This document shows positions 53,339 through 60,000 of a stretch of 60,000 bases of DNA, in pieces. The translations under genes were made by a program, and so were the position numbers. This DNA comes from Takakia lepidozioides (Eukaryota; Streptophyta; Takakiopsida; Takakiales; Takakiaceae). A model generated the notes under the pieces. That model was not told the origin of the DNA. It saw only the letters and a list, made by a program, of their open reading frames with translations, and did no database searches. Numbering within the stretch: the stretch's first letter is position 1; every line of letters begins with the position of its first letter. The stretch spans positions 51,381,053 to 51,441,052 of the forward strand of contig CM060732.1 of NCBI GenBank assembly GCA_030704615.1. Reading direction: 5' to 3'.

Positions 53339-53700
53339 GTTGCTGTCGAATTAGCGCCCCAAACGAACGAAGGTATCTGATCACTGAGGCGTTGAGTGAA
53401 AAGGAATGGAGCCGAGACGGAGCCCCAGCACACCGGTTCCAAGCCCCCGATAATGCTGTGACAGGAGGATGAGATGAGAGACCGCTCTACCTACTCCCAA
53501 CTCGAGATCGTAAATCTGTTCTCGCCTCACACAAAACTTCACCAGTAGAATGCGAAGAGCGCACAACACAAGTATCGTGCGGAGCGAGAGAAATCCTCGA
53601 GCTGTAATAGACAGCGTGCAGAACAAGACGCGGGTGCGCGTGAAGAGCAGATCGCTAATGTAAACGCGAGGACGGCTTTATTTGGACGGATTGTATACGG
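53339..53700 (-). promoter_or_regulatory. Probable 5' leader and promoter of the duplicated-domain gene
   Basis: GC-rich and free of repeats. A weak TATA-like CAAATAAAG lies at about 53674-53682 on the minus strand, 340 bp before the ATG. Confidence 0.3.
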
Positions 53701-55129
53701 AACGAAAAGTGCGCCTCAAAGAGAGCGCTCCTTCCCTCCTCCGTCCACGATTCTCGACCACGATTCTCGAGCATTCTTTTGACCTCACAATAGCATATTC
53801 ATTTGGAGCCACAAAGGTAACATTACAAAGTAGGAGGATCCTTATATTAGCCTTGGTTGGAGGAAGCATTCTTGGATCCTCAGCGGAGACCTTGAGGTTT
53901 GAAGATCCGAAGTGCCTCGCAGCCTACCGATCTGGTTGAGGCCCATCGTGTTAGGGACACTTGATGTATCCTGAAGTAGTCATTGGTTTTCTCTACCTGT
54001 CCCATGGGCCCTCGTGCCGTCATGAAGCCGCTTTCATCAATTCAAATCTGCATTTCTGTAATTGGCAGCACGCCAAAGCAGCTCGTTGACGCTCGGGTTT
54101 ACGCTCGACTATCCTTCTATCCCTAGAAACACAGCATTACTTATTCGCATGATGCACTCAATTGTTCTTTCATCTGTGTAAGGTTCTCTACACAGAAGTA
54201 CCTGTCTTCTACAAACGTTCTTAAGATGGAAATTATAGATCAGAAATTGTGCGGCGACCAGGCTCGACAACCTGGAATCGACGATCAGACACCGTGCGTG
54301 CAACATTACCCTGCGCGTTCACTTTCTCGCCAAATTCCCATGCAAACGTGGACGATCCGAAAGATGACCAGTACATGTCAGTCTAACTTGAACGACACGA
54401 TCATGTGCACCAAGCTTGGATTATAAAGTTAGCGGAGGAAAGTTTGTTGATGTAGTACTTAAGTACTGCTCAGGGTATGTTCTTGGTCACGGAAACAACA
54501 CGCTGCCGATCGAAATCATGTACACTGCAAAGTTGAAGCTCAAAATCTGCATGATGCAATTTGTGTGTTCTTGAGTGCACGCCGTGGAGGTAAGCCCCTA
54601 GAACTCTTTACATGAAAATTGTGCAGATCCAAAGGCAAGGCTAGTCTCACCTCCATGAGTGATGGCACAGTCCGTCGATGGATGCTTGTGATGTCATGTG
54701 ATGCAGATATGATATATTTAAAGGTAACTTCGTGTTTCAAAAATGTTCGAGTTCATAAGACGTTGTTTGCCGTAGTGTGTTTACTTAGCAAGTTAGTGCA
54801 GCTCCACTGTCCGGCGACAAGACTGGCTCTAGCTCAGAGTACTTATCTTACTTGAAATTCGCAATCCAGAACAATTTTGGCAATTTTGGCTTCAGAGTTG
54901 TCGGCAACAAAAGCCAAGTTCTGTAATTGCACAATGTTCACTTTGCGATCTAGTACTTGAGAGAGGAGGAGCCTTACGCTGCGTAAGGCGCCATCCTCAG
55001 AATCCTGCCCCGTGAGGTCCCATCCTCTAATAAGAAATCCTGGCCCGGTCTTTACATGTGGAAGAGGGGTTATTTTTCCCAGACAGGGCCCGCATTGTGA
55101 GCTGGTGGCCCCAGGTTTCCGAGTCTTTA
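53701..55129. other. No gene recognised
   Basis: Only short frames. The 85-codon plus-strand frame at 53682-53939 has no supporting context. Confidence 0.4.
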
Positions 55130-55744
55130 TATTTCTTTTCTTTTTTTTCTTTTTTTCTTAAAACAGGGGTCGGTGGCCCTGGAAACTTTATTATATGCTT
55201 ATTGAAGGGAATAGTTTCTCATGTTTGAAGGGTCTACAAAAGGATGGTAGATATTTGGGTAAATTGGCTTTGACCCAAACCTTTCTTTGCATCACAATAA
55301 AAGTATGAGGGTTGGACATGACGAAACAGACTTCTTCTTTTTTTCTTTTTTCTTTTTTAAATGAAAGGGGACGGGGCCTGAAAAACTTTACTTAATAAGG
55401 AGTCAAAATTGAGGACAGAAAGGAGGAAAAAATAACCTCCATTGGGCCGTAAAGGCGTAACAAGGCGAAACAGACTTCTAACAAGCCGCTGGTCGCGTAA
55501 TTGGTCCACCCTAATTACAAAACTGAAATGCTATCCTGATTTTATTGAAATAAAAAATATAATTATTTAAAAAATAAGTTGGAACTTTCATCATTGATAG
55601 AACTTAATAAATAAATAAATATGAAATTTAGAATCAGAATAATTTATGTTTTCACGTTTTTACCTCGATATAATAATAATAAATTATATATATATGTTAT
55701 TTTAATTTTTAATTTTTAACAGGGGACAGGCCCTGGTAGAGACT

Positions 55745-55834
55745 TTATTGGAATTAAATGCAAGATTTGAAAAGGACATCAACTGGAAGCATATGAAACC
55801 CTCCTCGACGACTTCCAAGTTGCACTACAAATAG
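55745..55834 (+). pseudogene. Coding remnant related to the 56965-57327 frame
   Basis: ELNARFEKDINWKHMK and STTSKLHYK, stop at 55834. It matches EFERDVNWKHVK and ATTSRLNFR at the C-terminus of the minus-strand frame 1.2 kb away, including the stop position. Confidence 0.5.
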
Positions 55835-56537
55835 ATCGCAATCTCCATCGTGGAGAAGATCAATGAACTATCTACTCTCATTGCCACTCCTCCCCTGCCA
55901 TTCTAGAGAGTCTTAGAAAGTCCATCAGGACACTCCTCTCTCCTAAGCTTCGCTTCAGGTCTAGGGCAGTGTGCCCAGTTTTTTGGTCCCATGGATTAGC
56001 CCGCTCAGTGGTTGTTTAGTTCATAGGAACAATCTATGCTCTTTTGCATTTAATGTAGAGTTAGATAGGAGTTATTTTCGTATCTTGGACTCCATCTCTG
56101 TTCAGAGAGGCTGGCTCGAACTACACTGTGATCACAGTGGGTATACCTCATGGTGTAAAGGGTTTTTAATTTTTTTCCCCATCAAATAATTGATAATAAA
56201 TATATCAGGGATATAACCCCCTGTTCCTTAAAATAAAAATAAATAAATAAAAATAAAAATAAATGCAAGAAATAAATGTGAAAGATAAAATTGAATGTGG
56301 AATTGGAATCAGTGTTTTTTTTTCAAATTTGGAAAATAACAGGAGTGGCTACTGACTTTTGCAGGAAATAGCCATATTTACTGTTCATCCACTGAAATTT
56401 CGACAGAATCATCCTCCTCTATACTTCATCCATGTATATCATCCATATTAGGTGAATTCATCCTTTGAGAATTTTGACGATTTCTAACGACGGAACAAAA
56501 AGTGCGAAATTTTGCCAAAAATAAAAACACAACACAT

Positions 56538-56695
56538 CGGTTGGTAGCTCAGCTAGTAAGTGCAGAGTGTGTCACCCTGGTGGTTTGGGGTTCATACCCG
56601 CTGCACTGCCCCGTGTGTGGGATTGTTCGAGACGGTAGGTCTGGCTATTGATCGTCCTGTAGGTCTCATGGCCCATAAATGAAAGGGGGTTAATT
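56538..56695 (+). mobile_element. tRNA-derived SINE head
   Basis: A box TAGCTCAGCTAGT and B box GGTTCATACCC are spaced as in a tRNA (GTTGGTAGCTCAG ... TTTGGGGTTCATACCCGC), followed by a body to a T-rich end near 56690. It is not a functional tRNA because no acceptor pairing is seen. Confidence 0.65.
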
Positions 56696-56964
56696 TTTTT
56701 ATTTTTATTTTTATTTTTAACAGGGGCATTGTCCCTGGAAATTTACTACAAAAAATAGGGGAAAAAATAAAACCCCTCAATAACACCATGAGGCACACAC
56801 ACCGTAGTCAGTGAAGGGGGATCCGGGCCTGCACTTAGAAGTGTAGAAATAGTTTTAAGACCGAAAAAAGCTTCTCCTAACCACACCAAAAGTGCTCATA
56901 ACCATTAAAGCTATCTTGTTCTAAGCATCGATTATCGAGAAGCTAATCTATGATCAGAGCATAC

Positions 56965-57327
56965 TTAACGAAAATTGAGCCTGGAGGTCGTGGCAGGGTT
57001 TTTGACATGTTTCCAATTCACATCTCTCTCAAACTCTGGCGATGCCGTGGAGTGGAGCTCGGAGGTTTCTCCAGCGTTGAGGGGGGAGAGGGTTCCAAAT
57101 GCAGAGATCCTGCTCGTCGCTTTGACAAATGATGCCATGGCAGGCCCATGATGCTCTAAAGGTGGCATGGATTGAGGGCACCTGCCTGGGGGCCTTTTCG
57201 TAGTCTGATTCTTGGGCGAGTTGACCTCCAAGGAAGCGGGTGTTGGGGAAGTTGGGGCAGTAGTAGGGATGGTGAAGGAGCTGATTGCAGCTTCCACCTC
57301 CTGAAGAGAGGGCAGAAGATTGACCAA
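56965..57327 (-). CDS. 120-residue open frame of unknown, probably mobile, origin
   Basis: MVNLLPSLQEVEAAISSFTI, a Thr/Pro/Ser-rich middle, then MASFVKATSRISAFGTLSPL and the C-terminus EFERDVNWKHVKNPATTSRL. The C-terminus recurs at 55745-55834 on the other strand, so it belongs to a repeated family. Frames on the same strand upstream to 57697 are longer but of poor composition. Confidence 0.35.
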   Translation of the reverse strand: MVNLLPSLQEVEAAISSFTIPTTAPTSPTPASLEVNSPKNQTTKRPPGRCPQSMPPLEHHGPAMASFVKATSRISAFGTLSPLNAGETSELHSTASPEFERDVNWKHVKNPATTSRLNFR

Positions 57328-57820
57328 GCCGGGGGGGTTGGTCGCAGTCGGGTAGATGCACGGTTAAGCGGACCAAAAGCGGCAGATGCCAATCCACGGG
57401 AGTCCACGAAACTGTGGAAAAGGTGGGCCCTACACGCACTTGTCGCAGCGGCATTGGCCCGATTAAAAAATTTAACTCAAAATGAGTTCCCGCGCGCTGC
57501 AGGATGACGGGTTGAGAACCGCCGGCTTGCGGTTTCAACCAATCGTGTCCAATAGGAGTGGCCTGCGTGACCGGCGCCGCCGCCTGCCCTGGCCAGATGT
57601 ATTCGCGCCTCCTCTGTTTGTTCGTGCACCTGACTTCCCCACACTTCTGCGCAAAGATCTGTGCTATCTGTGAAGATAGGGATGTTGCTGATTGCATATG
57701 AAATGATAGACCAGATTTTTCAAAGCCCCGATGCTCATGTGCAGTTGCAGAGATAAGATAAAGTTAGCTTCAGTACTATTGTAAGAGTGTACACTGCACG
57801 TCGCATGATCGTTGCTTGGT

Positions 57821-57827
57821 TATATAG
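57821..57827 (+). promoter_or_regulatory. TATA box of the coiled-coil/RING-like gene
   Basis: TATATAG 37 bases before the ATG at 57864, within otherwise unremarkable sequence. Confidence 0.4.
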
Positions 57828-57863
57828 TGTATTTGAGTTGGACATTATTGGGCAGAGAGGAAT

Positions 57864-59544
57864 ATGTCTACAAATACCGCAATGCGGAGTGGCCATTCTT
57901 CTGAGAAGGCATTCATCTTAAGTGCAGGTCAACAGTCTGGTGAGAAAGCAGCGATAAAACGACTAGTGAAGGTAGAGCCATGTATTAAGATACAGACTCA
58001 GTACGCTGCACCTGTGCATGCAACACCGCCTGACATTATTTTTGATGAAAAGAGTGTGAGTCGTGAGCTGTTTGCAAAGAAGTACGGTCTGTGCAATGAA
58101 GGCATCCCTCCGAGAGGTTTGAAGGTAGATAGGGATTGTACAGAGGACGAAGTTTACAAACTCTTTGGACCTTTAGTGAATAAAAACGGGTATAGCTACT
58201 TATACAATCCGGATGACGTAGAGCTTATAACGAGGTTTGAGGAACTATACATGATAACCCACCAAAGGCGAGTTGTGCCAGCTTCTCGTCTTGCTAACAA
58301 AGCGATAGTTTGAGGTATTGTCTATGAGAGGAAAAACAGGAAAGTGAATTGGGCTATGTTTGCAGAGATTACAAACTAGGAGGCATTGCGCAAAATACAG
58401 ACCCAAGAGGCACTTGGAGCCAGAAATCGTAGCTTGTCTCTGGGTGAACCATTGGAGGAAGGCAACATTGAGCCTGCAGAGCTTCCACCACTATCAACCG
58501 TCCATGCAACAAAGGATAGAGCCACTCCATTTCAGTTGAGACCAGACGTCCCTTCCAAAATGGAAGACTTCGTCAGAGGGAATGTCGAGGGCACTGAGCA
58601 ATGGCGAGATCTTTTGTCTTCTTTGGAACACAGAGCTAAAACTGTCCTGGGAGTCTCTTGAAAGGTTCAAAATGGCAAGAGAGAAGTCTCAAGAAGATTT
58701 GATCAGAGTCAACTCTAAAATGCAAGATCATCAAGAGTTACTTGCGAATGCAAACTTGAAGCTCGACTTGCTACTTAAGGAGCATGAGGCTGAAACCCTG
58801 AAGACGAGCGCATTTCCTTGTACTGACAGTGAGACAGAAGAACAAGTTTCGTGTCGTAGTACGGTGGAAAACCTGCATCGAAGGATTGAGTCCCAGAAGG
58901 GTATAGTTGAACACTTCAAGGAACTCATGGGGGAGCGGGAAACCGAGCATGTTAGCATCTTGGAGAGGGCCCAGTTAGATGAAGAAGCGTGGTGTACAGC
59001 TGATGCTCGCTACCAAGTTTGCCAGAGACAGAGAGCGGCCGTTGCTCATCAGCTTCATGCTATGGAGCGTGGCCACAATCGGCCTTCATTCAAACCCTCC
59101 CCAGTGTCGAATCTCATTGTTCAATCTCTTGACTTGAAAACTTCAGAATTTCTAACGATTTCGAGTTGTGTTTTCTGTGGTAAAGGGTTTCAGTCTGTAT
59201 GGGACTGTATGGTGGTTTCGTGCACTCATGCGTACCACGCATGGTGTGCTGTAGCTCATTTCTCCTCATCAACGACCTGTTTACACATAGATTGCGGGCA
59301 GGAGATGCATAATGATTGGTGGACGAGTGTTGGCATCAAGAAACCATCAACTCGAACCTGTGATGCAGTTCATGCTGCTGGCCATTCGGAATATGAAACT
59401 CCCAACAAACATGAGGAGCAGGGCAAAGCGTTCAAAGGCAAGCCCAAAACCATCCTTATTCATTTCACTCCATTTTCTATGCCTTTGTACAGAGCCCAGA
59501 ATCTTCGCTCGTTTTCTCGAGATAAGTCCCATCGTCTTCCTTAA
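57864..59544 (+). pseudogene. Coiled-coil protein with C-terminal RING-like finger, broken
   Basis: One frame runs from ATG 57864 through IIFDEKSVSRELFAKKYGLC and LITRFEELYMITHQRRVVPA. It is interrupted by in-frame TGA (58311-58313) and TAG (58378-58380), with clear coding sense across both (IVYERKNRKVNWAMFAEIT). A one-base shift near 58630-58660 leads into the last open part (to 59544): a long Glu/Lys/Leu-rich coiled coil (about 58670-59080) and a finger CVFCGKGF ... CMVVSCTHAYHAWC ... C ... C (59167-59310) with C-x2-C and C-x-H-x3-H-x2-C spacing as in RING/PHD-like zinc sites. Possibly an E3 ligase or a multicopy mobile-element protein. The three breaks suggest a recent pseudogene. Confidence 0.55.
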
Positions 59545-59689
59545 CAATATGGGGTTCCAATGATGTAGTCTTTGGCTCCAAGGCTCTGCATCCATATGCA
59601 CCCCATTTGTCCAATGTCATCCATAGAATCAATTGGAATTTCACCATAGTACTTGAGCTCCCCAATGTTACACATGTAGTGTTCAATGC

Positions 59690-60000
59690 ATGACAGATGG
59701 AGTCCTTTGTCAACCCTTCACTTCATTTTGTTTCCTGAAATGCACATGTTCTCTCCATGTCTCTTCTATCAGTCTTCCCACGTATTCACTACACTCCCTG
59801 TCAATACTTCACTCCATTTTGTTTCCTCGAATTCACATGATTTGTCCATGACCATGGTGCTAGTCTTTCCAAATATTCACTTCACTTCACTCTCCACCCT
59901 TGTTTTCCATTCATTTCCTGGAATGCACTCTGTTTGTCCATGTCATTGTCTGAAGTTTCCATAGTATGGATTAACTCCATGTTCATCCAGGGTTGTCATC
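59690..60000. repeat. Short degenerate tandem repeats at the window end
   Basis: TTTTGTTTCCTGAAATGCAC ... GTCCATGTC-like units of about 105 bp near 59725, 59817 and 59903, all C/T-rich. No coding sequence supported. Confidence 0.5.

Larger units (their letters stand above)
55130..56760. repeat. Cluster of short retroposon 3' ends with A-rich tails
   Basis: On the minus strand TAAAGTTTCCAGGG...CCCCTGTT followed by A-rich tails of the AAAAATAAAAAT or AAGAAAAAA type occurs at about 55135-55195, 55335-55400, 55690-55750 and 56690-56755. A plus-strand copy ends CCCCCTGTTCCTTAAAATAAA at about 56210-56250. Shared 3' end plus A-tail indicates retroposition. Confidence 0.6.

Noticed and set aside
56538-56620. 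Functional tRNA gene
   Set aside because: A and B boxes are present but no acceptor stem pairing or anticodon arm can be drawn; a SINE head fits better.
57029-57697. 222-residue minus-strand frame as a protein gene
   Set aside because: Amino-acid composition is unlike a protein (Cys, His, Trp, Pro scattered) and a different frame (56965-57327) has a recurring C-terminus.

Overview
The window looks like nuclear DNA of a streptophyte plant, most likely a seed-free land plant (fern, lycophyte or bryophyte), although the species cannot be read from the sequence. The reasons are spliceosomal introns with GT/AG borders, tRNA-derived SINEs, a hAT-type MITE, and three degraded Ty3/gypsy-type retrotransposons. 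One of these carries a processed CIAPIN1/DRE2 copy with plant-like motifs. Intact coding is sparse, and most of the window is nested repeats.

Layout. 1-640: end of a minus-strand gene with one in-frame stop. 960-2690: arrays built on a GGCGCC-centred palindrome. 2890-32214: a decayed plus-strand gene (called G+ here) whose order of motifs resembles a beta-class amino-methyltransferase (DIPD in place of DPPY, then DLTCGTG). It is split by a 2.9-kb inverted-repeat element (3816-6757), retrotransposon E1 (8038-19162) and retrotransposon E2 (19819-31532). The 2.9-kb element itself carries a second, antisense, six-exon piece of the same gene (G-), which is fully open. 32215-39688: a 5'-truncated third retrotransposon (E3). 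39.7-40.35 kb: a decayed HUH-Rep-like gene. 40.4-49.8 kb: decayed exons, a 130-bp satellite, SINEs, a MITE and gene-derived tandem repeats. 49.8-53.4 kb: two good host genes on the minus strand (49844-50524, two exons; 52745-53338, an internally duplicated protein). 55.1-57.3 kb: a cluster of short retroposons. 57.8-59.5 kb: a coiled-coil plus RING-like gene with two stops and a frameshift.

The most interesting system is the retrotransposon family E1/E2/E3. The order is Gag with two zinc knuckles, aspartic protease, a complete DNMT3/DRM-like C5-cytosine methyltransferase, RT, RNase H, DDE integrase, and a PHD finger. The ends are not ordinary LTRs. The 5' end is repeat A1 alone, and the 3' end reads B1-A2-B2. 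That is the split-direct-repeat layout known from tyrosine-recombinase retroelements, here on an element with a DDE integrase. E2's exact borders and its ACAT target duplication are confirmed by an empty copy of the same site inside this window (the antisense G- copy, near 5990). The B1/A2 junction reads GACA-GC-TGTC, like joined element ends. The bases just after A1 are complementary to a hairpin loop inside A, which suggests self-priming instead of tRNA priming. E2's leader holds a captured intronless CIAPIN1/DRE2 copy, while E1's leader holds unrelated repeats, so the leader looks like a cargo slot. All three copies are dead. In E3 nearly every premature stop I compared is a C-to-T or G-to-A change, as expected after cytosine methylation.
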